Shown here piece after piece: positions 19,145-28,273 of a DNA stretch of 64,000 nt. The notes under the pieces were generated by a model. It had not been told where the DNA came from. It searched no databases and worked only from the letters and a program-made list of their open reading frames with translations. This DNA is from Duganella sp. Root1480D1. Lineage in GTDB: Bacteria > Pseudomonadota > Gammaproteobacteria > Burkholderiales > Burkholderiaceae_D. Both the position numbers and the translations under genes were made by a program. The DNA is taken from NCBI RefSeq assembly GCF_001427305.1, contig NZ_LMFZ01000048.1:125355-189354 (forward strand), read 5' to 3'. Positions within the stretch are counted from its first letter, which is position 1, and each line of letters starts with the position of its first letter.

Positions 19145-20688
19145 GGCGCCCACCTGAGATTCAAAGTAAATTTCGACCGCTCGCCCAAGCCGGCCGGCGA
19201 GCCAGCCTTGCCACTCAGCTTGACGTTCGGCCTGATATCGAACGGGAGCTGCTCGATCTCCACCGCCATGCCGGGCGTGCGTGCCAGTTCCTGCGCAAAA
19301 CGGTTCATGCTCAGCAGGACGCTGCGATAGTCGTCCTGCTCGACCAGTACCTCGGCCTGCAACCGCACCTGCTGCGGCGGCGCCTTGGGGATCCCGATCA
19401 GCATGGACGATTGCGGCGCCACCAGGGCTGGTGTGGTGGCGGCCCCCGGAAAGGCGCTGCTTGCGTTCACCGGCAGGACGCCGGGAGCATTGGCCCGCCA
19501 GTCGAGCTGCGTGAGGCGGATTTGCGGCGAACGTTCAAGCGCCTCGCTCAAGATGGCCAGTACCGCCTGCGGCCAGGGGCCCTGGCGCGCCACCATTTGC
19601 GCAATCTGCACCGCGGCCTTCATATTGGCAGTCTTGTCGACGGCTGGCGGCATGCTGGACATGCTGCCTTGGTACGCCGTCGTGAACCCATGCGCCTCTT
19701 GCTGCAATTCCCGCGTGTGCCCGCGCGCCAGCGAGTAACCGATGATATTTGCACCGGTCCACAGCAGGCAGCACGCCGCCATGACCGCGCTCGATGCATA
19801 TAGGGATTTGCGCGCGCGCCACAGGCTGTAATAGCGCTGGCGCGGGCCGAGGGGATAATGGCTGGCCGGCGAAGCGCGTGCCGCCAGGCCGAGAAACAGC
19901 TGATCGGGATTGTCGGAAGCGGCCAGCCGCTGCCGGGCCGCTGCTTCTTCCAGCGGCATGACACGCCAGTCAAGCAGTGGCGCAATATTGGCTGCCGCCG
20001 GCGGCGAAGCAATGCGCGCAAGCGGCAGCAGGGCCAGAACCTGCAAAGGCACGTCGCGTTTCAACAGGTGCGCGCCGACCAGGAACTGGCGCGTGCGTTC
20101 CGCTTCCTGCTCGGCGTTTGCCGCTGCCTGCGCCAGCCGCGAAAAGCGTACTTTGCCGTGCTGGAAAAAGGTCTGCCGTATACCGCTGGCGTGCTCCGTC
20201 ACCAGCAACAGCTGCGGTTCCTGCCGCGCCTCTTCGGGCAGCAACGCGGCGCTGAGCAGTGCAGGCGTATAGAGCGCTGCCAGCGGAATGCGCTGGCCTT
20301 CCAATGCTTCGAGCCAGGGCGCCAGGATGACCGGATTGGTCAGGGCCGCCAACAGCACGATATCGTCACGCCGCCCCTCGTCCTCGCGGCCCTGCACATG
20401 CGCGCAGCGGAAAGGCGTGTCGCGCCAGGCCTGGGCCAGGCGCCGGTCGCGCATGGTCATGCCGGCGCGGCCAGCCACATGGGGCAGCAGGTGGCGCTGG
20501 AAATCTTCCTCCACCAGGTCGGCCAGCATCAGGGCCGGCGTATCTTCGCGGCCTTCCAGCCAGGCGGAAAATTGCTGCAAGCCGCCGGGCGTGTGGTCGA
20601 AACATGGCCCGGTCCCGAGGCTGGCGCGTTCCCAGAGCCAGCAACAAAGCCGCTCGCCGGTCAGGTGCAGGAGAAGTTTGCGGGTCAT
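19141..20688 (-). CDS. Fused PilM/PilN-like (MshI-type, GspL-like) assembly protein
   Basis: 515 residues. Residues 1-290 form a cytoplasmic domain of PilM/GspL character (LLLVTEHASGIRQTFF, HGKVRFSRLAQA). A transmembrane helix at about 298-320 (SSAVMAACCLLWTGANIIG) is followed by a periplasmic PilN/GspL-like region with a ferredoxin-like end (VRLQAEVLVEQDDYRSVL). The MSHA locus on the right splits the same functions into two genes (37885 and 38826; 314 + 242 residues), so this is a natural fusion. It probably couples the ATPase/platform to the periplasmic subcomplex. The start 4 bp from the GspF stop and the ATGA overlap downstream show operon membership. Confidence 0.65.
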   Translation of the reverse strand: MTRKLLLHLTGERLCCWLWERASLGTGPCFDHTPGGLQQFSAWLEGREDTPALMLADLVEEDFQRHLLPHVAGRAGMTMRDRRLAQAWRDTPFRCAHVQGREDEGRRDDIVLLAALTNPVILAPWLEALEGQRIPLAALYTPALLSAALLPEEARQEPQLLLVTEHASGIRQTFFQHGKVRFSRLAQAAANAEQEAERTRQFLVGAHLLKRDVPLQVLALLPLARIASPPAAANIAPLLDWRVMPLEEAAARQRLAASDNPDQLFLGLAARASPASHYPLGPRQRYYSLWRARKSLYASSAVMAACCLLWTGANIIGYSLARGHTRELQQEAHGFTTAYQGSMSSMPPAVDKTANMKAAVQIAQMVARQGPWPQAVLAILSEALERSPQIRLTQLDWRANAPGVLPVNASSAFPGAATTPALVAPQSSMLIGIPKAPPQQVRLQAEVLVEQDDYRSVLLSMNRFAQELARTPGMAVEIEQLPFDIRPNVKLSGKAGSPAGLGERSKFTLNLRWAP

Positions 20689-20692
20689 GGCC

Positions 20693-21889
20693 TCAGATCC
20701 TGATTGAACTGATGGTGTCGTAAATCGGCCCGAGCACGGAAAGCATGATCCAGCCCAGCAGAATGCCCAGGACCACCGTCATCGCCGGTTCGATCATGGA
20801 CTGCATGCGCTCGATCCGCTCGCGTACTTCGCGGTTGTAGAAGTAGGCCACGTTGCGCAGTGTCGCATCGAGCGCGCCGGTCGATTCCCCAACCCGCAGC
20901 ATGCGCACCACCAGCGGCGGGAACAGTTCGACCTGTTTGAAAGCGGCAGCGACGGTGTGGCCTTCGGAAATCAGTTCGCGCGCCCGGCGCATGGCGGCCG
21001 CCACCACGCGGTTGCCGGCAATGCCCTCCGACAGGCGGATGCACTCGAGGACCGGAATGCCGGCGGCGTACATCAGCGCGAAGTACGTCGCAAAGCGGGC
21101 CATGATCAGCTTGTGCAGCACTGGCACGGCGCGCAACATCAGGCGGTCGAAGGCAAAAGCGCTGCGTTCATTGTGCCGCAACTGCCAGCGTAGCACCTGC
21201 CAGGCGGCCACGGGCGCAGCCAGCAGCAGATACCAGTAATGGATGAAGACATCCGACAGCGCGATCAGGGCGCGCGTATGCATCGGCAGTTCCTGGCCCA
21301 TATTCTTGATGAAGGCCGTCAGTTGCGGCACCAGGTAGATCATCAGGAAGAACAATACGCCGCTGACGATCAGCAGCACAAAGGCGGGGTAGGTGATGGC
21401 CTTGCGCGCCTGGGCAGCCAGCTCGTCCTGCCATTTGAGGTTTTCCGCCAGGTCGCGGAACACTTCATTGACTTTGCCGCTTTGCTCGCCCGCGCGTACC
21501 AGGCTGGTAAAACTCTGGTCGAAGACTTCCGGGTAGGCGGCGAGCGCGCTGGAGAGCTGCAAGCCGCCCTCGATCTTCTCTACCAGGTCGGTGATGATTT
21601 CCCGCAGCCGCAGGTTATCGGCGCTATCGCGCAGGTCGCGCAGGCCGTCCAGCATCGGGACGCCGGCGCTGCTCATTTGCTCCAGGTGGAAGCAGAAGTT
21701 GATCAGGTCGCGCCGCGTGACGCGCTGGCTGCCAATGCGCAGGCTGCGCTGGCGTGTTTCGCGGTAGTCGATCAGGTCCAGCGCCATGCGCTGCAGGCGC
21801 AGTTCCAGGTCCGGCGCGTTATGCGCGTCCATATTGCCCGGCACGATGCTGCCGTTGGCGTCCATGGCGCGGTAAATGAACTGTGGCAT
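20693..21889 (-). CDS. GspF/PilC/MshG-type inner-membrane platform protein
   Basis: 398 residues with the duplicated T2SSF architecture: two cytoplasmic helical domains, each carrying the family pattern (FCFHLEQMSSAGVPMLDGLRD and ARFATYFALMYAAGIPVLEC), and three transmembrane helices (about 165-190, 215-235 and 365-390). It forms the rotor or platform on which the GspE-type ATPase works. It starts 1 bp after the ATPase gene ends. Length and domain order are normal, and it is a paralogue of the MshG protein at 29982. Confidence 0.9.
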   Translation of the reverse strand: MPQFIYRAMDANGSIVPGNMDAHNAPDLELRLQRMALDLIDYRETRQRSLRIGSQRVTRRDLINFCFHLEQMSSAGVPMLDGLRDLRDSADNLRLREIITDLVEKIEGGLQLSSALAAYPEVFDQSFTSLVRAGEQSGKVNEVFRDLAENLKWQDELAAQARKAITYPAFVLLIVSGVLFFLMIYLVPQLTAFIKNMGQELPMHTRALIALSDVFIHYWYLLLAAPVAAWQVLRWQLRHNERSAFAFDRLMLRAVPVLHKLIMARFATYFALMYAAGIPVLECIRLSEGIAGNRVVAAAMRRARELISEGHTVAAAFKQVELFPPLVVRMLRVGESTGALDATLRNVAYFYNREVRERIERMQSMIEPAMTVVLGILLGWIMLSVLGPIYDTISSIRI

Positions 21890-21890
21890 G

Positions 21891-23585
21891 TCAGGTCAGC
21901 CTGTCCGTGAGGTCCACCACGCGCGATACTTCGTCCAGCGTGGTCAGGCCTTCCATCACGCGGCGCATGCCGTCGTCGACCATTGTGCGCAGGCCGGCGG
22001 AACGCGCGGCATTGCGCAGCTCCCGTGCCGGGGCGCGGCGCGCCACCATCTCATCGAGTTCGCCGGTCATGCGCAGCAGTTCCATGATGGCCATGCGGCC
22101 CTTGTAGCCCTGGTGCGCACAGCGGTCGCAGGCGCTTGCCCGGTAGATCGTGGCAGGCGGGTGCTCGGCCGGAAGCCCCAGCAGCCGCCGTTCCAGTTCA
22201 TCGGCTTCCACCGCTTGCCGGCAGTGGGGGCACAGCTTGCGCACCAGCCGCTGGGCAATGATGCCGATGATATTCCCGGCCAGGACGTCGGCGACCACGC
22301 CCAGGTCCAGCAACCGCGGTATGGCCCCGACGGCGGAATTGGTATGCAGGGTGGAATAGACCTGGTGGCCGGTCATGGCTGCGGCCAGCGCCATGTCGGC
22401 GGTTTCCTTGTCGCGAATCTCGCCGACCAGGATCACATCGGGGTCCTGGCGCATCATGGAGCGGATGCCGTCTGCAAATCCCAGCTTGGCGGACTCGTTG
22501 ACCGACGTCTGGCGGATCATATGCATCGGGTATTCGACCGGATCTTCCATCGTCATGATGTTCACCGATTCGGTATTGATGTGGTTCAGGACCGAATACA
22601 GGGTGGTGGTCTTGCCGCTGCCCGTGGGGCCGGTGACGAGGATCAGTCCATCGGGACGCGCGATCATCAATTTCAGTACATCCAGTTCGTGTTCGGCCAG
22701 TCCAAGCATGTCGAGCGGGACGATGCCTTTCTGGCGGTCCAGCACGCGCAGCACAATGTTTTCGCCGTGGGTAGTGGGCTGGCTGCTGGCGCGGAAGTCG
22801 ATCTGGCGGCCGGAAAACTGGATCGAGATGCGGCCATCCTGCGGTGCGCGCGTCTCGGCGATATTCATCTGGCTGATCACCTTCAGCCGTACCGCCATGG
22901 CCGGCCAGTAGGAGCGGTGCAGGCTGCGGATCTGGCGCAGGATGCCGTCGATGCGGTAGCGTATGCGCAGGAAGCTGTGTTCCGGTTCAAAGTGGATGTC
23001 CGAAGCGCTGTTCTGCACCGCATCGGCCAGCAGGGCGTCGATCAGGCGCACCATGGGCTGGCTGTATTCGTCGGAGGAGGCATCCAGCGTCACCTCGCCG
23101 GTTTCGATCTCGTGCAGGATGCCGTCGATCGACAACTCGAAGCCGTAGTAGTGGTCGATCGCGTGCGCGATGTCGGAGTCGTTGACCAGCAGCGGCACCA
23201 GCGTAATGCCCTTGACCAGCATGGCGCTGATCTGGTCCAGTGCCACGATATTGGTGGTGTCGGACATGGCCAGCACCAGTTCATCGGTGGCGCGTTCGTA
23301 CACGATGGGGAAGACGCGATAGCGCTTGGCCACCTCCTTGGGGATCAGCTTGAGCGCGACGGCGTCGACCACCAGGCTTTTCAAATCGGCCGAGCGGGTA
23401 TTCAGCTTTTCGCTGAGAGCCTGGCGCATTGTCGCTTCGGTCACGAAGCCGAGCGCGATCAGCAACTTGCCCAGGGGTTCGTTGTTGCGCGTTTGCTCGG
23501 TCAGTGCGATCCGGAGCTGGTCCTGGCTGATGACACCTTTCTGGATCAGCAGTTTGCCGAGCGGGATTTTCTGCGTGTCGGCCAT
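21891..23585 (-). CDS. GspE/PilB/MshE-type assembly ATPase with MshEN-like N-terminus
   Basis: 564 residues. The N-terminal 1-150 is an MshEN/T2SSE_N module with the paired motif PLGKLLIQKGVISQDQLRIAL and PLGKLLIALGFVT. The catalytic half has Walker A GPTGSGKTT (about 318-326), an Asp box (TMEDPVEYP), Walker B VILVGEIRD and His box STLHTNSA, plus a C-terminal zinc tetracysteine (CPHC ... CDRC). It powers pseudopilin or pilus extension. The Arg that precedes the first LG in MshE proteins is Pro8 here, unlike the right-hand MshE (Arg8), so c-di-GMP binding is uncertain. Encoded 6 bp downstream of the TPR gene. Confidence 0.92.
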   Translation of the reverse strand: MADTQKIPLGKLLIQKGVISQDQLRIALTEQTRNNEPLGKLLIALGFVTEATMRQALSEKLNTRSADLKSLVVDAVALKLIPKEVAKRYRVFPIVYERATDELVLAMSDTTNIVALDQISAMLVKGITLVPLLVNDSDIAHAIDHYYGFELSIDGILHEIETGEVTLDASSDEYSQPMVRLIDALLADAVQNSASDIHFEPEHSFLRIRYRIDGILRQIRSLHRSYWPAMAVRLKVISQMNIAETRAPQDGRISIQFSGRQIDFRASSQPTTHGENIVLRVLDRQKGIVPLDMLGLAEHELDVLKLMIARPDGLILVTGPTGSGKTTTLYSVLNHINTESVNIMTMEDPVEYPMHMIRQTSVNESAKLGFADGIRSMMRQDPDVILVGEIRDKETADMALAAAMTGHQVYSTLHTNSAVGAIPRLLDLGVVADVLAGNIIGIIAQRLVRKLCPHCRQAVEADELERRLLGLPAEHPPATIYRASACDRCAHQGYKGRMAIMELLRMTGELDEMVARRAPARELRNAARSAGLRTMVDDGMRRVMEGLTTLDEVSRVVDLTDRLT

Positions 23586-23591
23586 TGTGCT

Positions 23592-25391
23592 TTATTCGGG
23601 CGGCGTGTCGAGGACTTGTAATCGCTTGCGGACGGTGTCGATGTTGAAGCTTGGAGGGCTGGCTTGGGCCAGTTCCAGCGCGCGGCGGTAATAGGTTTGC
23701 GCCAGGCGCGGTTGGTTCATGCGGTCCAGGCCGACACCGAGGTTGAAGGCGTAGTCTGCGTTTTCGGGCATGGCGCTGAAGGCGCGGAAGTAGCTTTGCT
23801 GGGCTTCCGGCCAGCGGCCCTGGCGCGCGAACAGGTTGCCGAGGGCGAATTGCACGGGGCCGGAGTCGGGATGCTGGCGCGCCAGGCCGCGCAGCCTGAT
23901 TTCGTTGGATTGCAGGTCGCCGGGGCGCAGTTCGGCCAGGCCGGCCAGTGCGTCCGGGTCGTTCGGGTCCAGCTCCAGCAGGCGCAGGTAGTTGTCGGAC
24001 GCCTGCCGGCCATCGTGTTCGCGCAGCGCCACCGCCGCAGCGCCGAGCAGGGCGTCGCGATTGTTGGGTTCCTGCAGCAGGGCGAGGTCGTACTGCTGGT
24101 GCGCCCTGGCCAGGTCGCCGGATTGCAGCGCGGCGTAGCCATTCTGCACTGCGGGCGCCACCTGAACCGAGGCTGCGCCGCGCACGAACTGGACGTTGCC
24201 GGTGTCGCCGATTGCGGTCTTCAGCGCAGGCGAACTTGCGTTGCGATTGGCGTGCGCGATGGCCTGTTCCGTCGGAGCCGAACGAAGCGTCTTTGGCGAT
24301 GGCGCGGGCGCCTGCGCCACTGGCGTTGTTGTGGCTGGCGGCGCTGCGCCTTCCGCACGCACTTGCCGTGCTGCGCGCTCGCTGGCATCGCGCATGGCTT
24401 CTGCGCGTATCGCCGGATCGGTGATCGCAGCCAACTGCTCGGGCGTTGGAATTGTCACGTCGACATTCGGCCGGGAGGGGGCAGCTTTTGCAGTTGCCGC
24501 CCCTGAGGCTGCCCCGGCGCCGACCAGCCCCGCAGTCCCGTTGGCACCGGCAGAGCCAAGCGCAGCTGCGCCACTCGCGTCGCTTGCTGCCACAGCTGGC
24601 GTGCCGCCCGCACCCGTGGCCCCGGCGCCGGCCATCGCTCCTGTAGCGGCGCCTGGCCCCGTTCCACCCCCTTCGGCAGCGCCGGCAGCGCTGCCCGGTG
24701 CCGTGGCCAACGGACCTGGATCATTGCCGGGCGGTGTAACGTAAGGCGTCACCGGGATCGGCACTCCTTGCTGCGTGCCGCCTTGCGCCACTGGCGATGC
24801 TCCGGGCGCCGGCATGGGCACCATAGGTAGCGCAGCACCTGACCCCGGCGCAGATACGGCGCGCCAATAGATAAAAGAAAACAGCGCAAGCAAGGCAGCC
24901 AGCGTCGCTCCCAGGATCGCGAGCCGGCGTTGCGGCGAGGCGATCGCCCGCTGCAATCCCGGCCTTCGTGAAGCTCCAGTCTCCGGTCCCAGGCTGCTGG
25001 CCGCCGTGCGGGAGGATGCCGATGCGCGGGGAGTGCCCGTTGTACTGCCGGGTGGCAGTTCATGGTTCCCGGCAGGCGGAAGGGGCGCGGTACGCGTGCT
25101 GGCTTTAGGCGGAGCGGCCGGCGTGGGCCTCGGCTCGTGGCGTGCCTGAGGCGGAACCGGGTCATGCGCCGCCTCTTCAGCCGCGACAACCGGCGGCTCC
25201 GCATCGAGAGGCTCAAGCCGCCATGCATCGGGCATCACGGCAAACGCCGGGCCGCCCTCGACTGGTGGAGGCGAAGGGACGGACTCGGCGCCAAACTGCG
25301 GTGGTTCCTGGTCGCCATCGTGCCCGGCCTCGTGCCCATTCTGCGCACGGGCGCGTTCAGCCTTGCGCAAAGCCTGCATGAGCAAACTCAT
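23592..25391 (-). CDS. MshN-like TPR protein with long low-complexity linker
   Basis: 599 residues. The N-terminus MSLLMQALRKAERARAQ resembles the cytoplasmic start of MshN/GspB-like proteins. A single transmembrane helix at about 155-175 (AILGATLAALLALFSFIYW) is followed by a very long Pro/Ala/Gly/Thr-rich periplasmic stretch (about 180-400) and C-terminal TPR repeats (about 410-590; FALGNLFARQGRWPEAQQSY, YAFNLGVGLDRMNQP). MshN-type TPR proteins are thought to stabilise the secretin or pilotin complex. The ATGA overlap with the secretin stop places it in the operon. Function of the linker unknown; it may span the periplasm. Confidence 0.75.
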   Translation of the reverse strand: MSLLMQALRKAERARAQNGHEAGHDGDQEPPQFGAESVPSPPPVEGGPAFAVMPDAWRLEPLDAEPPVVAAEEAAHDPVPPQARHEPRPTPAAPPKASTRTAPLPPAGNHELPPGSTTGTPRASASSRTAASSLGPETGASRRPGLQRAIASPQRRLAILGATLAALLALFSFIYWRAVSAPGSGAALPMVPMPAPGASPVAQGGTQQGVPIPVTPYVTPPGNDPGPLATAPGSAAGAAEGGGTGPGAATGAMAGAGATGAGGTPAVAASDASGAAALGSAGANGTAGLVGAGAASGAATAKAAPSRPNVDVTIPTPEQLAAITDPAIRAEAMRDASERAARQVRAEGAAPPATTTPVAQAPAPSPKTLRSAPTEQAIAHANRNASSPALKTAIGDTGNVQFVRGAASVQVAPAVQNGYAALQSGDLARAHQQYDLALLQEPNNRDALLGAAAVALREHDGRQASDNYLRLLELDPNDPDALAGLAELRPGDLQSNEIRLRGLARQHPDSGPVQFALGNLFARQGRWPEAQQSYFRAFSAMPENADYAFNLGVGLDRMNQPRLAQTYYRRALELAQASPPSFNIDTVRKRLQVLDTPPE

Positions 25392-27214
25392 AGTCCCCCC
25401 GCCGGCCGCGCGGGCATCAGGTAGCGATAGTTGCGGTAATCGCCCGCCAGGCTGGCATCCTTCACAACTACCGGGCGCAGGAAGATCACCAGCTCGGTTT
25501 TGCTGGCCGTCTCGTTGCGGTAGGAGAACAGGTTGCCCAGTACCGGGACGGAGCCGATCAGCGGAATGTTGTCTTTCTTGTTGTCGACCGAGTCCTGCAT
25601 CAAGCCGCCCATCACGGCTACCTGTCCGCTCTGGACTTTCAGGATGGATTCCATTTCGCGCGCCTGGATCACCGGTACCCGGCTCTTGACGCCTTGCTTG
25701 CTCAGCTCGGGGTTGGGATCATCGACGTAATCGACAATGCGCGTAATCGTCGGCCGCACGTTCAGCGTCACTTCATCTTCCGCGGAAATCTGCGGCGTCA
25801 CGCTCATGACGAAGCCCACGGGCACGGTCTCCACCTTGGACTCATAGGTCGCCGGCGTTGCGATGGTGCCGGTGGAGGTGAGTACGGCGGGCGTCACTTT
25901 CAGCGTAAAGAAGATGCTGTTGTCGACCACCTTCAGCAAGGCGGTCTGGTTATTCAGCACGCTGATCTTGGGGCTGCTCAGCACCTTGACTTTGCCGAAC
26001 GATTCCAGCAACTGGATGGTGGCGGTGATATTGCCGAAGCGTGTGGTCGGGTTGGCGTAATCGAAAATGAAGATTCCCGCCGAACCGTTTGGCGCGACGC
26101 CGGAAGGCAACGGCGCAGTGCCGACCTGACCTTGTCCCAGTTTGCCGTTGCCATTGATGCGCGCCCAATTGATGCCTTGCTGGTACTGGTCGCTGAGCTT
26201 CACTTCGATGATGGTCGCCTCGATCAGCACCTGCCGCTTGGCGGTGGACATGATGATATCGAGGAATTCCTGCACTTTTTCATGCTGCCGGCTGGTGGCG
26301 CGCACCGACAGCAGGCCGCCTTCCGGATTGGCGATCACGGATGGCGAGCTGCGTCCCTGCGGGGCGCCGCCGGCGCTGCCGAACGCGGTATTTGCCGCCG
26401 GTCCGCCGACTGGGGCACGTGCTTGCACGGCGGCGGCCTGCGCGCCGGGATAGTTGGCCTCAGCCGGCGCCGCCCCGCCGGCCACCTGTATCTGCTGCAC
26501 CATGGCATTGGCCTGCTCGCGCATCTGCGCCAGCGGATCGGTAAGCTGGTCATTGAGCGTGGTTGGGCGCAGCATGTCGCGGATATTTTTTTCCAGGCTG
26601 TACCAGAAATTGTTATCCGAGCGATTGGCAACCGAGGTCGTCGAATTATTGTTGCCGCCATTGCCCAGCGCACTGCCGGCGGACGGCACCGGGTTGGAAG
26701 GCGTGCCGCCACTGCCATACGCCGAGCCGCCGGTAGTGGAGATCTGCGTCGCGATGTTCACGCTGCTGTTGGTGCTGCGCGCAATATTGACGTAATCGAT
26801 CTTGTAGTGATTCCAGTAGGGCTGGTCGGGCAGCACCACCAGGTTATTGCCCTGCAACTCATAGCGCATATCGACTTGCTTGCCGATGCGTGCAAGCAAC
26901 TGCGGCAAAGTCTGATCCAGCGCATTGAGCGTCACTGTTCCCTCGATCGCAGGATGCACGTCGACGTTCAGGCCGGCGTCGCGCGCCAGCGCAAACAACA
27001 CGGACTGCACCGGCACGCGGTGCACCGACACGCTATAGGTCTCCTGCCGCGCAACTGGACGAGGCGGCGGAAGCGCGGCGCTTTGCTGCACCGGTTCCGG
27101 AATCGCACCAGCCACCGGCTCGGGTTCGGCCACATGGCTGGGAGACAAGGGGAGTTTCGGTGCAGCGCAAGCCGCAAGCAGGACGCATAACAGGGAAGCC
27201 GCAAGGTTCTTCAT
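25388..27214 (-). CDS. Secretin (MshL/PilQ-like) lipoprotein of left system
   Basis: 608 residues from the ATG at 27214, in an ATGA overlap with the ATPase stop; the frame runs 7 codons further up from a TTG. Lipoprotein signal LLAAC. A secretin/TonB short N-terminal domain (VPVQSVLFALARDAGLNVDV), a Gly/Ser/Asn-rich insert (about 165-290) and N1-like repeats lead to the secretin core with VLSSPKISVLNNQTALLKV, VGFVMSVTPQI and MGGLMQDS. It forms the outer-membrane channel of the left machine. It is paralogous to MshL at 40596 but with a different insert and no poly-Asn tract. Confidence 0.88.
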   Translation of the reverse strand: MKNLAASLLCVLLAACAAPKLPLSPSHVAEPEPVAGAIPEPVQQSAALPPPRPVARQETYSVSVHRVPVQSVLFALARDAGLNVDVHPAIEGTVTLNALDQTLPQLLARIGKQVDMRYELQGNNLVVLPDQPYWNHYKIDYVNIARSTNSSVNIATQISTTGGSAYGSGGTPSNPVPSAGSALGNGGNNNSTTSVANRSDNNFWYSLEKNIRDMLRPTTLNDQLTDPLAQMREQANAMVQQIQVAGGAAPAEANYPGAQAAAVQARAPVGGPAANTAFGSAGGAPQGRSSPSVIANPEGGLLSVRATSRQHEKVQEFLDIIMSTAKRQVLIEATIIEVKLSDQYQQGINWARINGNGKLGQGQVGTAPLPSGVAPNGSAGIFIFDYANPTTRFGNITATIQLLESFGKVKVLSSPKISVLNNQTALLKVVDNSIFFTLKVTPAVLTSTGTIATPATYESKVETVPVGFVMSVTPQISAEDEVTLNVRPTITRIVDYVDDPNPELSKQGVKSRVPVIQAREMESILKVQSGQVAVMGGLMQDSVDNKKDNIPLIGSVPVLGNLFSYRNETASKTELVIFLRPVVVKDASLAGDYRNYRYLMPARPAGGL

Positions 27215-28095
27215 GTCGTTCGCCGCCTGAAGCAAGTTGCCAGGAGTTTATCGAAAACGATCATACTGCGATTGCCCGGAACCGCCGCGCACGAATAACG
27301 GCTGTCCTCAATTGCCTGGCGCACATGGTAGGAATTTACAAAAGGCAAATCTTCGGCATAGGCGGCCATCAGCGATTTGTCGGCCAGTACATTGATGCGC
27401 CGGACGATGCCCTGCGAGCCTCGCGCGATCAGCTTCACCGCGCCACGGCTGAATAGTTCGGGCCCATGGTAGCCGGCAGCGCGCAGGCGGTGCGAGAGGA
27501 AGTAGGGGATCTGCTCGCGTGGCATTGGCGGCACATTGAAGCTGTGCGTGATGCGTTCCCGCAGTTGGCGCATGCGCGGCAGCGCCAGGTGCTGATCAAG
27601 TTCGGGCTGGCCGAACAGCACGATTTGCAACAGCTTGCTGCTGGCAGTCTCGAGATTGGTCAGCAGGCGCACTTCTTCCAGTGTTTCAAGCGGCATGGCC
27701 TGGGCTTCTTCGACCAGCAGCACCACGCGATGGGCGGCCGCATGGCGGGCGATCAGTTCCGTGTGCAAGGCGCGCAACACTTCATCGGCGCGTTGGCCCC
27801 TGGTGTTGAGACCCAGCTCGGCGGCAATGGCATGCAATACTCCCTGCGGGCCGAGCGTGGGATTGACGAGGTAGAGCACGTCGACGCCGCGCGGCAGGCG
27901 CGACTCCAGCATGCGGCACAACATGGTCTTGCCGCAGCCAACCTCGCCAGTCACCTTGACGATGCCTTCGCCTTGGGTGACAGCGTAGAGCAGGGCGGAC
28001 AGGATCTCCCCGCGCGTATTCCCGCTGTAAAAAAAAGCGGGGTTCGGCGTGATGCCGAATGGGGCCTCGTGCAGGCCAAAATGTTGCTGGTACAT
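27211..28095 (-). CDS. MshM/ExeA-type AAA ATPase, first gene of left operon
   Basis: 294 residues from ATG 28095, chosen because MYQQHFGLHEAPFGITPNP aligns with the start of the paralogue at 42379; the open frame continues upstream with no coding support. Walker A is GEVGCGKTML and Walker B is VVLLVEEAQAM. These AAA proteins bind ATP and, as in ExeA/GspA and MshM, help place the secretin through the peptidoglycan. There is no C-terminal transmembrane helix, unlike the right-hand MshM. The stop overlaps the secretin start. No strong ribosome-binding site is visible. Confidence 0.85.
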   Translation of the reverse strand: MYQQHFGLHEAPFGITPNPAFFYSGNTRGEILSALLYAVTQGEGIVKVTGEVGCGKTMLCRMLESRLPRGVDVLYLVNPTLGPQGVLHAIAAELGLNTRGQRADEVLRALHTELIARHAAAHRVVLLVEEAQAMPLETLEEVRLLTNLETASSKLLQIVLFGQPELDQHLALPRMRQLRERITHSFNVPPMPREQIPYFLSHRLRAAGYHGPELFSRGAVKLIARGSQGIVRRINVLADKSLMAAYAEDLPFVNSYHVRQAIEDSRYSCAAVPGNRSMIVFDKLLATCFRRRTT

Positions 28096-28273
28096 GGCGG
28101 CGTGCAGGCAGTGGGTGGCTAGGAATGGGCCCTGCAATTGGAGCACGTATCGCAAGAATTCGTCGCCCTCCAGCCACGCGTTTGCGCCGTGGTGAATCTG
28201 ACAACTGGATTTGCTATGCTTGCACGATTCGTTCGCATACAATGCCAGCAAATAATGGATGCGGGGAAGCGGT
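28096..28273. promoter_or_regulatory. Divergent intergenic region between the two pilus operons
   Basis: 178 bp between the start of the left MshM-type gene (28095, minus) and MshE (28274, plus). A -10-like TACAAT is at 28238-28243 on the plus strand, about 30 bp before the MshE start; no good -35 box at normal spacing was found. GGGGAAG at 28263-28269 is the ribosome-binding site for the ATG at 28274. All minus-strand left-cluster genes to about 15 kb and all plus-strand genes to 37.8 kb could be transcribed from here. Confidence 0.5.

Noticed and set aside
21876..23621. 581-codon plus-strand open frame opposite the left GspE-type ATPase
   Set aside because: Antisense shadow of a gene with Walker A/B and zinc cysteines.
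25694..27190. 498-codon plus-strand open frame opposite the left secretin
   Set aside because: Antisense shadow; the secretin core motifs on the minus strand are unambiguous.
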